Assembly (NCBI GenBank): GCA_963576725.1
Contig: OY755236.1
Location: 67,736,379-67,800,378 of the forward strand
From: Azorinus chamasolen
Lineage: Eukaryota > Mollusca > Bivalvia > Cardiida > Solecurtidae
DNA length: 64,000 nucleotides
Reading direction: 5' to 3'
Shown here one piece after another: positions 45,400-57,869 of the stretch. Numbering within the stretch: position 1 is the stretch's first letter; every line of letters starts with the position of its first letter. The notes beneath the pieces are model-generated. The model was not told where the DNA came from, made no database searches, and worked only from the letters and a program-made list of their open reading frames with translations. A program made the position numbers and the translations under genes.

Positions 45400-45566
45400 C
45401 AGTAAAACCTCTCTATAACGGCCACTAAATTGTGTTAATTAGTTGGTATTTAGGGCAGGTGGCTGCTTAAAGCAAGATGAAGGAGCGTTCTGTTTTACTT
45501 TCACCTTGCTTTAAGCAGCCACCTGCCTTTAACACAAACTACTTGATGTAATTTAGTGGCCGTTAT
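45400..45566. mobile_element. MITE family C, both ends partial
   Basis: CAGTAAAACCTCTCTATAAC at the left. The right arm stops at GGCCGTTATA, where a (TTA)n tract and an inverted retroposon tail begin. Confidence 0.75.
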
Positions 45567-45670
45567 ATTATTATTATTATTATTATACCACATTTATATA
45601 GCGCTCTTTTCACACGGGATATGTGCGTTCAAAAGCGCTGTACATGGATGAATTCAATAATCGGAACGAA
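45567..45670 (-). repeat. Inverted SINE/LINE 3' tail with (TTA)n
   Basis: Inverse of the sequence at 16140-16266: (TTA)n, CCACATTTATATAGCGCTC, then TGTGCGTTCAAAAGCGCT. It interrupts the family C MITE, so it inserted later. Confidence 0.65.
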
Positions 45671-46382
45671 CCGCATGATTATCTATCCAGACAATGAAAG
45701 ATTTACAATAGATGTGCAATAAATATAAAAATCACTAGCCGGACGGTCAGTGAAGGATATACAAAAAATATACAGAGAGGTGTTACTATATTTTGAGAAA
45801 TAAAAAGTAAGCTGGTAAACTTTAACCGAGGGAAAGCGTCTGATCACGGTATGCGATTCTACAGTTTCTACAATGGTCAAAATTACTGTGTTCATATACA
45901 ACGTACCACTATAAATGTCATTATTTCTTACATAAATATTCATACCATGGAGGGTTAACTGGCTGGGTTTTTTTATATTAATTAAGTATCCTGTGCTAAA
46001 TAACAAGGCAAACACGGAGTTGTACTATAAGTTGGTTTTGTGCGCTTTTACACCAGTTAATAACAGAAATGTGCTTTCTTCATTTTTTTAAAAAAAATTC
46101 TTGTCTTGGTATTTCAGAGTGTAACAGACATATTAAGATTAGAAAGACTACTCGGTCTAACGGGTAACCCATTTAAACATTATTTACTAATATACTAATA
46201 GATGTTCCTGACCAGATATGTATTGGGAAAACAATCCAATTCCATTCAATGGAGCTTTTCTGCAAGAATTCTATTGCCGTGGAGACATTTGGAACACTAA
46301 TTTAATCAAACAGTATAACCCCTGGCACCGGGATCCGTAGCAGACCCTCTGATATAGTTGTATAATGTTAACAGATGCCCAT

Positions 46383-46629
46383 TTAACCCTTTCCCTGTTA
46401 CAATATTTATATATCATTATGACATAATGAAATCATGAATATTTATTAGCTGATTATTTTTTATAATGACACAAGTGCACATAATGTTTTGGTATTGGTA
46501 GAAACTGTAGAATCAGATGTTATCATTTCAAGGCAAACAGTGCGACGACTCCTACAGGAGTCGTCTAATCTGGGTCAACTATGTTTGCAAATGCATGGAA
46601 AAGCTTTTATATGAACGGAAGGGGCTAAG
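46383..46629. mobile_element. MITE family B
   Basis: TTAACCCTTTCCCTG to GAACGGAAGGGGCTAA. The core is GACGACTCCTACAGGAGTCG. Confidence 0.75.
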
Positions 46630-47980
46630 AGACACAATACGCAAGTGGATTAAGACATCCGCTTGAGGCATTTTGTCTACTTGAAATGGGAATGAGGAAC
46701 CTACTCATGATACACGAGCTTATATCTCTCTTCGTAAATGTTACTGACTGGGCTATTAGCTCACGTCTTAAAAAATATCAGTCTGTGAGGTTCTGTAGAA
46801 TAGGATTAGCCTCCCTCTCAACATTCTGTCATTTATCAAAGCAACAGATTAATGTGACTACTCAAATTTCTACACCAAACCCTATGCTGTAACAACCTTA
46901 AAGAGTGGTCACAACGTAGGGTTTAATGGAGAAATAAAAAAGCTATTCTTGAAAATGTTTTAATTTACGCATCTTATCTTGACCTCTGATTTATTTAGTA
47001 AGAAGATCAGTATTATTTATGTAACTTATCTCTGTACCGCTAAGCGCGACTTGACGTGTAAGTGTCAAACAGCTTAGATCTAGAGGACATGCCGATTAAC
47101 TAGGAGTCTCGTCAAGATCAAAGATATTTGACACTCAGTGTTTAGCGGGTTGAGTTGTTCTTTGTCGGTATTTCGAAGCAGGCTTTTTACGTTCCTTTCA
47201 AAATTAGAGTGATAATCAGATAATCAAAGTGTCAAATAGTTTTAACTCTGATGAAACGCCGAGTTACTCGACACCTCATCTGGATCTACACTGTTTGCAA
47301 ATGTAATCACGGTTTTGTCAATAGCGCGCTAAATAATTATTTTAAACTTTCACAGATAAATAGTTTCAAAGATGAACAATCTTGATGTGCAGATGTGTAT
47401 ATATACTCTTTATTTCCCTGTTAAGGATTACACAGTGCACACAAATGAATCACAGACATTAGACATACATATCATTATTCATGGTATACCAATCAAATTA
47501 ATAATAGTAATGCAATTTACAATACAATCACAAAACACGTTTTATCACACAAACTTCGGCGTGGGGGTGACAAAACAGAGTGCCGTAAACTGCGGAAATG
47601 CATTAGTGCATTTTCCGTTCAAATGAGCAGTGTGAATCTGAACAATAATGAATCTTAAAGATAATACCCAGACCCAATGCATTGGTCAAAATCAACTGCA
47701 GCAATTATGACCCTTTGTTTTATTTACGATTTATTAAAAGAAATATGCGTATCCAATATCACGGATACTTTTCGGATGTGTAGATGTGCCAAACAAGTTA
47801 AGCTGTTATAATTTTGGGACAGGATTGTGACCCTTTGTTTACACAAGGCAGAGAGGCACACTGTTCACACGTGTCTTCATGATATAGTTCTACTTCTGGT
47901 ATTAATAAATCACACAACACGTAGTGCGTGTAACCTTTGACTAATAGTCGACTTATAACATACGATCGATTTAAATGATG
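46630..47980. other. No gene; family H and D fragments
   Basis: A family H copy (TTTCTACACCAAACCC ... GGGTTTAATGGAGAAAT) lies at 46867-46936. Family D arms with GAAACGCCGAGTTACTCGAC are at 47185-47330. No coding sequence was recognised. Confidence 0.4.
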
Positions 47981-48115
47981 AATATTCATTTAAGAAATTG
48001 TCACATCACGAATTTTAATCAGCTGATTTTTATAATGGCGTATAAGCACAGGGTGTTTGGCCATGATAGAATCTATATACTTTCATAAGCAAACATAAAC
48101 GTATTATCAGGATAC
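47981..48115. repeat. MITE family B, left half
   Basis: ATGAATATTCATTTAAGAAA to TTTCATAAGCAAACATAAAC. The right half is missing. Confidence 0.5.
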
Positions 48116-48210
48116 ATGTACTATATTTGCGAAGAGGTTACAATCACTGAATGTATACATCCATATAGAAATGAATTTGGTGCAAGAGCGTTACTGCCAG
48201 GCAAACAGTA

Positions 48211-48405
48211 CAGTAAAACCCCTCTAATGCGACCAGCATAAAGGGGCATAATTCACAGTGGCAAAGGCAGGTGGTAGCTTAATGCGGAACGAAAATTATG
48301 CAGAAAGCTCCTATAGGATAACTTTCGTCCTGCATTAAGCAACCACCTGCTTATGGAAACAGTCATGTTTGTTCAATAAGTGGTCACATTAGAGGGGTTT
48401 TACTG
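48211..48405. mobile_element. MITE family C with TA target
   Basis: CAGTAAAACCCCTCTAATGC to GAGGGGTTTTACTG, flanked by TA on both sides. The core is AAAGCTCCTATAGGA. Confidence 0.85.
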
Positions 48406-48530
48406 TATTTAGAAGATCTGCAGATCGTGGAGAGAACCATAAAACAGATGAAGCAAATTTAACCCTTAGCCTGAAATCGACTCCAATTTGTTGCACGTTT
48501 CACATACGATTCACTCAATATTTAATAATA

Positions 48531-48735
48531 CAGTAGAGCCCCTCTAATGCGACATCTTAACGAATTAACATGGGTGCCTTTATAAGCAGGTGGTTGCTTA
48601 ATGCAGGAAAAAATAATACAGAAAGCTCCTCTAGGAGCTTTTTGCATTACTTGTCCTGCATTAAGCTACCACCTGCTTCTACCACCTATAATTATACATC
48701 TTTTAGGTGGTCGCATTAGAGGTTTTATTTTACTG
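48531..48735. mobile_element. MITE family C with TA target
   Basis: CAGTAGAGCCCCTCTAATGC to the inverse AGAGGTTTTATTTTACTG, flanked by TA. The core is AAAGCTCCTCTAGGAGCTTT. Confidence 0.85.
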
Positions 48736-48846
48736 TATATCGATAGTCAAACGGATTGGGTCATCGAGGACGTGTGACGAGTTTCTGTCAAGTTTGCTGA
48801 TTTACATACAGGAACTCACAATATCATGTGGTATGGAGTCATGCCC

Positions 48847-49176
48847 GAGGCCTGTTCAGGAGTGTGGGCGCTCGATGTCACTTCGAGCGCTTGGACTCTG
48901 AACGAGGGCGCCCGCCTAGTGCCAGCTAGCGCAAGCTAGCCTACTGGCGAGGTGTATCGCTTTGACATTCGCTTGTGTTTCCAAGATGCCTACCAACAGG
49001 GTAACAGAAGCAACCGGCTGGAAGAAAACAATCGTAATTAACAAACTGATGCTCTAGAACCCGACCGCAGAACAAAAATGTACTTGATTTTTAGAAAGGG
49101 CGCTCGATCGCGTTCAGCAGTGATACTTTTGTTCGGACAAGCGCTCATCAAGCGCCCGCGCTCCTGAACAGGCCTC
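48847..49176. mobile_element. 330-bp MITE (family I), copy 1
   Basis: GAGGCCTGTTCAGGAGTG and its inverse CGCTCCTGAACAGGCCTC form the ends. Inside are CGCTCGATGTCACTTCGAGC and CGCTCGATCGCGTTCAGCAG. Nearly identical to 49914-50243. Confidence 0.85.
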
Positions 49177-49857
49177 TGGTGGTTAAAAAAAGTTCTCCTG
49201 CCATCTGATAGCCTTTTATCTCCCATAAGCTATTTGTTATTAGTTGTCAATTGTAGGACTAAGGTATGTATACGATGGCAGATACGTAACCGGCGTACGC
49301 ACTACTACATGTATATGATTTGATTTGATTTTTCATTTCATGATTTTATTTTTATATGATTTTATTTTGTTTTATTTACTGTCAGTTTAAGTCTTTTGTT
49401 AACATATTTATCAGCTGAATGTTACATTATCATATATAAAAGAGATCCTGGCAAATGTTGCATAATCAGGTATATATAAACCAGGAAGAAACAGCCGATT
49501 TTGGTCTTTCGGGGGCCGGCTGATCTAGATCTACCCTGTTTGCAAATGTGTCAAACGTCGTATCTGTGGAGTAAAGGGTTAACGTAACGAGGCTATGCAC
49601 ATTACATTATTTGATGCATACATTTCCTTCCATTACGTAGTAAACAAAGGGTTATTGCTGAACAGATAACAATACGTGTTGTAATTTGTATTTTGATTAG
49701 TTTCTGGTGTAAATGGGATTAGTTTCTGGTGTAAATGGGAACGAAAGACCGACTCATCTCCATGTAATTAAATTATCATGTCGGATAGTATGTCTACTAA
49801 ATGTGATAGAGGACTGTATACTGTTTAAGATACTAGTGATGTTTTATTTGATACACC
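49177..49857. other. No gene recognised
   Basis: A family B remnant occurs at about 49430-49580 (GTTTGCAAATGTGTC, GAGTAAAGGGTTAA). GATTAGTTTCTGGTGTAAAT is duplicated at 49697 and 49718. Confidence 0.4.
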
Positions 49858-49913
49858 TAACCCTTTACTTCGTAAATACGCCATTTGACGCATTTGCAAT
49901 CAATGTCGAACCT

Positions 49914-50243
49914 GAGGGCTGTTCAGGAGTGTGGGCGCTCGATGTCACTTCGAGCGCTTGGACTCTGAACGAGGGCGCCCGCCTAATGCCAGCTAGCGCA
50001 AGCTAGACTACTCGTGAGGTGAATCGCTTTGACATTCGCCTGTGTTTCCAAGATGGCTACCAACAAGGTAACAGAAACAACCGACTGGAAGAAAACAATC
50101 GTAATTAACAAACTGATGCTCTAGAACCCGACCACAGAACAAAATTGTACTTGGTTTTTAGAAAGGGCGCTCGATCGCGTTCAGCAGTGATACTTTTGCG
50201 CGGTCAAGCGCTCATCAAGCGCCCGCGCTCCTGAACAGGCCTC
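49914..50243. mobile_element. 330-bp MITE (family I), copy 2
   Basis: Same length and ends as copy 1 (left end GAGGGCTGTTCAGGAGTG). It interrupts a family B-like MITE, which begins AACCCTTTACTTCGTAAATA at 49858 and resumes with CAGATCAGATGTAGATC. Confidence 0.85.
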
Positions 50244-50316
50244 AGATCAGATGTAGATCTATATTATTTTAGAGTTTCTGACATGGTCAAACGTTTTCGT
50301 CGTTATTAAACCGTTA

Positions 50317-50550
50317 TTAACCCATTCCCTCATATTGACGCCTTTTGATGCTCCTGCAACAGTCACCTGTTGAAACCATTGTGATAAATAGAACATTAAA
50401 TGTTGCTTCTAAAAGAGCAAATGCTCTATTTATCACAATGGTTTCAAACTACACAATTCTAAATGTTTCCTTTTGTCCAGTTAATGCTCCCTTTCGGTAG
50501 ATTTGTTAAGAGTGGTTAGATCTAAAATAGGCTATGAGGAAACCGGTTAA
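50317..50550. mobile_element. MITE family A (inverted)
   Basis: TTAACCCATTCCCTCATATT to GAGGAAACCGGTTAA. GAACATTAAATGTTGC expands one side of the core. Confidence 0.8.
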
Positions 50551-51890
50551 GATGCATGTAGTAAATATTCACGGCGTCAATTTTTCTTACATTAATATTC
50601 ATGAAATAAGGGTTTTATGATGCTTAACGCTTTACGGTAGGAATATTCATGTAAGATCCTCAAAATAAAACAAATGTATTGTATCAGGCGAAATCAGTGA
50701 AAAGATTTCGCCCATAGCTGTTTTTAAGGAATGTTTGTCTGTCTGAAATGTGAAAGAGCATATTCATTATATAAGGGTTTATGTGTCTTTCTGTGAAGGT
50801 AGCTGACTGGGTAATTAACTTCCGTCTTAGAGATGTCAGTCTGGGAGTTTTTGTACAAAAGGATTAGTCCTGTTAGTTACACAGTCGACAGACCAGTATT
50901 CGTTATATAATTAGACGTATGAGTGGGCACATTTGACATCTGATATGAAATAACCTATTTTTGTAAGCCGTATTCGATACTTTCTAGACACCATGCTTTT
51001 AAACTCCAGCACGCTAAGATAAAGCTCTTTGAAATCAGTTTTCGAAGTAGACGTGATCAGAAGGTGGACACTCATAATCTTTATTATTCGGCGTTGATGT
51101 TAGTTCAACTACGCTTACTGTGGGCACGACGAACGATCTTGAACAGCAGTTTGCTAGCTTGCAAGGTAGTTAGGTTTTCAGATGTTAATAAGAGGTTATC
51201 ATGACCGCGCCCATTGGTCATAATGGTTTCAGTCCGGGCCATTATAGCACCAGCAGTATCATTATGACCAATCGGTGCGAAATAGACTTACAATATTTTA
51301 TACCTATGCGTATATATGAATTCATAAGATATACAATGTTTACAACAGAGATTTGTACAAATAATAAAATAGCGTAAGATAAGTACAGTAGAAATAGATG
51401 CACAACACTGTAAACAAAAAAATATTTTGTGTTGCACTTTGTAGCTTGATGGGTTTCTGGTGTAAATCGATACGGCATCCTTCAGATACAATTATATCAT
51501 CCACTAAAATAGTGTGTCTATTATCTTTTGCAGAGGAGTCTAGACTATTGCGTTTGTTCATTAAATTTTCTCAGCATTATCAGATTAATGACCCCATGCA
51601 TTTCAATTTATATCTTATAATGCTTTCATTTAATACGACCATGTTTATGCTCGATGTCTATGAAACTTACATGAGATAATCAGATCCACAAACAGCTTGT
51701 GCCATTGCTTTTAGGACACCGTACTATTAGAAATTATCCCTAAGCACCTAAATGGTGTTTGCAAGCAATCTAGATGAGGCACCAACTAACTCGGCGTCTC
51801 ATCAGAATCCATCTGTTTGAATTCTTGCAATGTTTTCCAAAACCCTTGAAGTAAGGAAATATTACTACATATTGGTGACATGGTCCGATA
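50551..51890. other. No gene; short inverted repeats
   Basis: At 51203-51280, GCCCATTGGTCATAATGG and TATCATTATGACCAATCGG are inverted. A family D core arm occurs at 51760-51815. No coding motif was seen. Confidence 0.35.
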
Positions 51891-51896
51891 TCTATC

Positions 51897-52030
51897 TTAA
51901 CCCTTAACTCCATAAATACGCCTTAAAATGATTTTGCTAACAGAGTTGACCAAAATCAAACGGTTCCTATTGGAGGCGTCTGATCAGGATCTGCTCTGTT
52001 TGCTTATGGGAATATGAAACATCTGATTAT
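51897..52030. repeat. MITE family B fragment (inverted)
   Basis: TTAACCCTTAACTCCATAAA and a core CTATTGGAGGCGTCTGATC; the distal half is missing. Confidence 0.5.
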
Positions 52031-52335
52031 ATTGTTTCTACGACTTTGTAGAATTTCCATACCGCCACTGCAACCACTGCAAAACATAACCACATCTGTG
52101 TTTCTCAAACTGTTTGTTTTAGTCTGAGTACATTCTTACGGATCTGATTGGCATTGAGAATAAACACAGACTCAATCTCAGAAGTTATATAACTACAGGG
52201 CAATACACTCCAACTCGCTGGTCGCTCTCCGTGTGCATACTGAAGAGCTTTTCCCCCGTAAAGCCCAAATGACAGTTTATTGAATCAAATGATAGTTTAT
52301 TGAAACAAATGATAGTTTATTGAAATGATTAATAG

Positions 52336-52482
52336 AATCAAGCATGGGTTTTGTTAAAGACGGGGGTTTCTATACCCGAGGTTGGTCTGTTCCAGGCGGA
52401 AACGAGCTTTAGCGAGTTTCCGACAGAAACAGACCAACCGAGGGTATAGAACCCCCGGGTTTAACAAAACCCATGCTTGATT
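52336..52482. repeat. 147-bp hairpin with long arms
   Basis: AATCAAGCATGGGTTTTGTT is matched at the far end by AACAAAACCCATGCTTGATT. Pairing continues through GGGTTTCTATACCC and GGTTGGTCTGTT to a short centre, GGAAACGAGCTTTAGCGAGT, which is itself partly self-complementary. The arms are about 60 bp. Confidence 0.85.
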
Positions 52483-53030
52483 ATTTTTCTCGCTGAAATA
52501 CGCCCTAAAACCAAATAACTTAACGAATTTTGTGAAGTACTACTTTGCATTGCGTAATACGACTTCCATATCTAATAGCAACAGACCGCAGCATAACTTT
52601 AGGCGTGACACCAAAATGACGTCATTTGTTATGACAACCACAAACGTTACGTTTTGGCGTAAATATAAATGACTGAGTGACTACAAAACAACGTTTTCGG
52701 TTAATTAAATAGGCGTTTAAAGTGTTTATATAGTAAATAGAATTTCATATTCGTGCTAATTACTTATATTAATTTCAATTCATAAGGTTGTTGCCTATAG
52801 AAAGGTTGGTATAATTCTGTAAGAATTCCTTCCCTTGTATTGATTTTACCCAATCGCGCGTATGAATACACTAGTCACGGGGTGTTCCAGATAAGGATTT
52901 CTAGTACGGCTATTTTAGTAACTCAGCTTATCTAGCACGTCTGAGAAGCGAGAAACGTGGGTAAGGTTAATTACCTTTTACCAAGACTTCTTCAAATTGA
53001 GCTTAAAAACAATAGTACAATATGTCGGTT
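52483..53030. other. No gene recognised
   Basis: A TGACGTCA palindrome lies at 52618-52625. The rest has no assigned structure. Confidence 0.3.
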
Positions 53031-53275
53031 TCTTAACCATTTATTTGATGAATATTTATGAAAGAATTATGACTTTACGAATAATAATTAGCTAAGTGTT
53101 TATAATAGCATATATACACTGGGAATTCGGTGTAAAGTGTAGAGTCACATATGTAGAATCTATATTATGCCATTAGAAAACAGAACAGACCATATTATGA
53201 CGGCTCCTACGGAACGTAACAGGACTGATCTGATTTGGGTCTGCTCTGTTTTCAAAGGAATCACAATCAGGTCAA
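53031..53275. repeat. MITE family B, decayed
   Basis: TTAACCATTTATTTGATG with a core around GACGGCTCCTACGGAACG. The right end is lost. Confidence 0.5.
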
Positions 53276-53460
53276 TGGTTTATATTATGAAATGGGCGAA
53301 CAATGATATCAGTTGCAAACTGTTTGGATTCAGATGCAATGCTAAGTAACTCGGTTGACACCATGACCGCTTGTTAGGAGAAATGGAAGAAAAGCTTCCT
53401 ACAAACGAAAAAGTTCTTAGAAATGCTAAAGTTCAATTTCCATGATTTAAGAAACATGCT

Positions 53461-53664
53461 CAGTAAAACTCTTCTAAACAGGACGTTCAAATTGGTATCA
53501 ATGTTGGTCTTTAAGACAGGCTGTAGCTTAATGTAGGGCGAAAGTCACGCAGAAAACTCCCAAAAGGAGCTTTCTGCTCGACGGTCATCCTACATTAAGC
53601 AGCCACCTGTTTAAGAATATCTTAATTCTTCTTTACTAAAATTCCGGTATAAAGGGGTTTTACG
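53461..53664. mobile_element. MITE family C
   Basis: CAGTAAAACTCTTCTAAACA to AAAGGGGTTTTACGG. The core is AAACTCCCAAAAGGAGCTTT. Confidence 0.7.
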
Positions 53665-54904
53665 GTACTGGTTGTTCACTTAAAAACAAATTGGATCCAT
53701 AATTATGTTGTCATTGATTAGTATGCGGTTTGCTATCGATTTAGCATGTACGAGCTATATTCAGCAATGCAGTTCTTTGAAAATGTTGTAGACCAAGCCC
53801 ATTGATTCACTGTTTTCAGGAGTGTATGCCGTGATTATGCAATCTCATGGAAACCAGAAAGCATTTACAATAATTGCCCTAACAAAATGGACAAGCTTAT
53901 GTTATAAGGCAGACCCAAATCGAATTGTTCCTACAGGAGCAACTTGCACAGGGTCTACATTATTTGCTGCTATTTCAAAGTTAACAACACATTACCAAAT
54001 TTACCTATTGAGCTTTACAACTCATTGATAAGGGGCAGTTTAAATGCTCAGAGTAGTCAGGGTATCCTAATTAGCCATACACTCTCTAATGTGGCGGAGA
54101 TAATTAGTCTTAATGTTTTCTGCAGATCATCGAAGACGCATTTCCTCTTATGCGACTGTAATGCCACAATTAAAGCATTCCCCTTTTCGTGTTAATCACT
54201 TAAAACCTCGGCAATTTAATTGCCCTATGTTTGAATTTAAGGCAGTCATGCTTTTCCATTAATTTGAATTTTCTTGATAATTAACAAAAGAAATATCTTT
54301 CTTGAATCCTAATGTTATGAAATTGCAGGATTGCAAGTCTCATTACTCAAAGCAAGTTATATGCGTGTTCTTGGTACCAGTGTTGCTGCAAGACATAACT
54401 AGTAATATTGGAATGGAGGAGCATATTTCAGTCTTTTCATTTGTTTCTGCAAAAAGCGACAGACAGAACTATATCCTGTTGACGCTGAATACATCTGCCT
54501 GTGTGTGAATTGTGTATGTGTGTGTTTGTGTGTTTGCGCGCGTGCGCGTGTGTGTATCAATTATATGGAGATGATGTGTCTACAAAAAGTGCCGCCACAC
54601 TGTGACAGCATGCCTTAGACACATAGTATGGTACAACAACCAGAAACGTTATAAACTGACACCGGGCCAAATAGGCGAGTGCACTGTCATTTGCAAACAG
54701 TGTAGACCTTAATCAGGGGACTCATAGAGGAGCATTCTGATCAGGGTCTCGCAAATTCACATGTTCATACTTTGCGGATCGATGAACAATGATCGACTGT
54801 TCCACTCGGAAGATTCAGCGTCATTTACACTAAGTCTTGTCAAGATCAATTAAAGAGTCTGTGAGCTTCAGTACACCTGCATAGCGTTGCAATTTGTTAT
54901 TACA
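53665..54904. other. No gene; two family B half-copies and a (GT)n tract
   Basis: Family B cores are at 53905-53970 and 54695-54755. (GT)n with GCGC interruptions is at 54498-54557. An open stretch at 54332-54508 follows a possible acceptor but has no recognisable motif. Confidence 0.35.
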
Positions 54905-55065
54905 GTAACAACGTGCTCATCCAAACCTTTAGTAAAAAATAATTGAAACTTTTAGGCAGGTGGTTGCAAAATGCAGAGTGAATGCCACGGGAGAAGATGA
55001 GCCTTCTGTATGATTGATTGTTGCCTTGCATTAAGCTATCATTCCTTTTCAAGACTGCTCGTGGT
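54905..55065. repeat. MITE family C, decayed
   Basis: AGGCAGGTGGTTGCAAAATG and the inverse TTGCATTAAGCTATCATTCC; ends not intact. Confidence 0.5.
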
Positions 55066-55340
55066 ACCTTTTTGGGTGTTCAGATAAGCAATGTTAGACA
55101 GTATCAGTAACTTATGAGGTTCAGAAGTGAATTGTGACATATTTACTTGTTCAACGTTGCTGCCCGGATAATACCTATTTCCATGTCAATTTGTTTTAAA
55201 CCATACCATGGTGTATTCAGTAACTGTATTATTCCTTATCACGCTAGCTATTAACGCTTTACCTAATATAAATACCTTTTTACGCCTTTGCAAATTGAGT
55301 AGACACATATCACACGGCTTCTGTGTTTCTTTCACATATG

Positions 55341-55582
55341 TTAACCCTTTCCTTCATATAAACACCTTTTTAACGCATTTGTATAAGGAGTAGAACTATA
55401 TCAGACGGATTCTATAGGAGCCGCCTTATTAGGGTCTGCTCTGTTTGCTAATGGAAGTTGATAGATCTCTTTCTTTAGTTTCTAAAATGGCTACAATATT
55501 CCGCGTTCTATGCATCATTTTGTCCATGAGTATTCAGTAGGTATTGACAATTGAACTAAGTATAGAACAAGGAAAGGGTTAA
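55341..55582. mobile_element. MITE family B (inverted)
   Basis: TTAACCCTTTCCTTCATAT to GAACAAGGAAAGGGTTAA. The core is CAGACGGATTCTATAGGAGC with CGCC. Confidence 0.8.
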
Positions 55583-56629
55583 TCTGGTAAAGGGTTAATC
55601 GAACTGATAATTCAGATTGATCATCAATATACTTAAATGAACTACGTATATAAAATGGTTATATTCATCTTAAATTCAAAGTATTGTAATCGAAACACTA
55701 ATAGGTCACTGATGTTCGAAGAACATAGAAGCAAATGGATATTGCAATTGGCGCTGGCTTAATCAGCGGATCAATATTAAATCCCTACAGCACTCCTAGC
55801 TTTCCATTATCGCGAAGGATTTATCGTCATGGAATCTCTAAACATTTCTAGAATCATCGAAGGTATATGTAAGAAGTTAAATCATGTATGTCTGCATTGA
55901 TTATATAACTGCAAAGAGTATCATTACTATATACATATTGCGTCTGAAAGCAATGTCAGTGTTTTAATATATTTGCTGAAAAGGTATTATCTAAAAATCT
56001 GTCTAAGTCCTACGCGACAAAAGTTGTTAATATACACATTGAAACAATCGACACACACACACACATTTACATTTTATATTAGTTATACGTTTTGTTTTTA
56101 TACTATATGTTTTGCTTTTAAAAAGCTTTGAACATTAGTCATTGCAGAAGCAACTGTGTAATACAAATAACAACGTACCACGAATGTGACGACCAAATTT
56201 ATATCTGTTATTATGAGTATGTTTGCTCAGAGATATATGTCTATGTTTTTCTAAATCAGTTTAACTGAAAGATGTTCTTCATGTTCATTCTCTTTTAACA
56301 GATCGGGGAGGACCAACATGATGAAACTATCGCTTTCAACCTTTAGAATGGCGAGCAGGTTTTCATCGATAGCAAATATCGTCAAATTTAAATAATCAAG
56401 GGGAATTTTGTATTGTATTTATGTTTCTTTCTCCTCTACATATTCTTCATACATCTACCCCTTTAATCAGTCCTATCCTCTTTTCTAATATGTACCCTTC
56501 CTTTAAAACATCGTAAATGTTTAAGCTATGGTTTTAAAATTGTCTGTTAACATCATATTCTGACAAATGAACTATGGATGAAATAAGAAAATACGAAAAA
56601 GGAGATTTTTCTTAGACATAATAAGGGTA
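55583..56629. other. No gene established
   Basis: A short open segment at 56302-56346 after ttttaacag reads IGEDQHDETIAFNL before TAG and could be a last exon, but nothing else supports it. A (CA)n run is at 56053-56065. Confidence 0.3.
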
Positions 56630-57010
56630 CAGTAAAGTCCATCTAAACCGGAATTCTAGTAGAGAAGAATCTATATATTTTAGGCAGGTGACTGCTTAAT
56701 GCAGGGTGAAAGTCATGCAGAAAGCTCATAGAGGAGCTTTCTGCGCGAATTTCACCCTGATTTAACCCTTTCGCTGCACAAGCCGGATCTGTGATTACCT
56801 ATGCAAACAGTTTGGATCCAGATGAGACGCCGAGTATTCATGTCAGAAATAACGAAATTATTAATTATAATTAGATTATTCTTTATTATGACACATGGTC
56901 ACAAGGGTGCTTGACCATGACAGAAACTTTAGAATAATATCCATATTAGTCCTACAGGAGCCGCCTGATCTGGGTCTACTATGTTAGCAAAGGCTTATTT
57001 ATGGAGAAAT
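56630..57010. repeat. Chimera of MITE families C, D and B
   Basis: Family C (CAGTAAAGTCCATCTAAACC...) stops at 56762 and is joined to a family D left half starting TTTAACCCTTTCGCTGC. That stops inside its core at GACGCCGAG near 56834 and is joined to a family B right half ending near 57010. Confidence 0.65.
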
Positions 57011-57647
57011 GTAAAGAGAAATACACAACCGGACAACTGTAGGCCTGTGATACAGCAATACATTGTTCCTATACACTTGAACCAAGTCAGTTTTAAGTTA
57101 CACTCTTAAGCCAAGTAACCAGTGTATTGTGCAATGTTCTTTTGTGTTTTTTTTTCACAGAAAAACATGACGAGGTCCATGTTTTTACATTGTTACCTTC
57201 TATGTGTATTTCATTACTTCATATTCAGTACTATTTATTAGCGCATGATAAATATGCGAAACTTTCATTTTAGACTGGCAAAATCAGTAGTTTCACCGTT
57301 GATGTAAATAATGGACTGCTGCTACCGCTTACTAAAATGCTCATCGTATCACATGAACAAATAATTCCTCAATATATCATTTCCCCCTGATATTCATTTC
57401 TTGCAGCAGCAGAATATGTTCTTCTCAAATATCGTCATTAGCAGAACGTATGATGCACCGTAATTGTCAGATTCTGCTTTTATGGACACTTTATTTGTTT
57501 TCAGACAAAGCCGTTGTAATGTCATCTGAAGCTGTTTTTATGAAACACAGTGGCATGTGGTGACATTGCTCTTTCATTCGCCTTACTTTGTAATGTCTGA
57601 TTGACAGCTGTACAATAGTTTACGATAACAAAAACGTTTTAGTCATT

Positions 57648-57869
57648 TTAAACCATTACCTCATAGGCTATTTTTAGACTTAATCTTTATTTTTGAATAA
57701 ATCTACTGAAAATGAGCATTTGCTAGCAAAAAGGAACATTTTAAAATTGTGTAGATTGAAACCATTGTGATAAACAGAGCATTTGCTCCTTTGGAGCAAA
57801 TGCTCTATTTATCACGATGGTATGAAAAAGTGACATTTACAGAGGCGTCAATATGAGGATATGAGTTAA
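57648..57869. mobile_element. MITE family A
   Basis: TTAAACCATTACCTCATAGG to GAGGATATGAGTTAA. The core GAGCATTTGCTCC / GGAGCAAATGCTC has TTT at the centre. Confidence 0.8.

Noticed and set aside
46136..54508. Continuation of ALG12 in short exon-like segments at 46123 and 54332
   Set aside because: Neither translation resembles the ALG12 C-terminal half, and the required motifs are absent.
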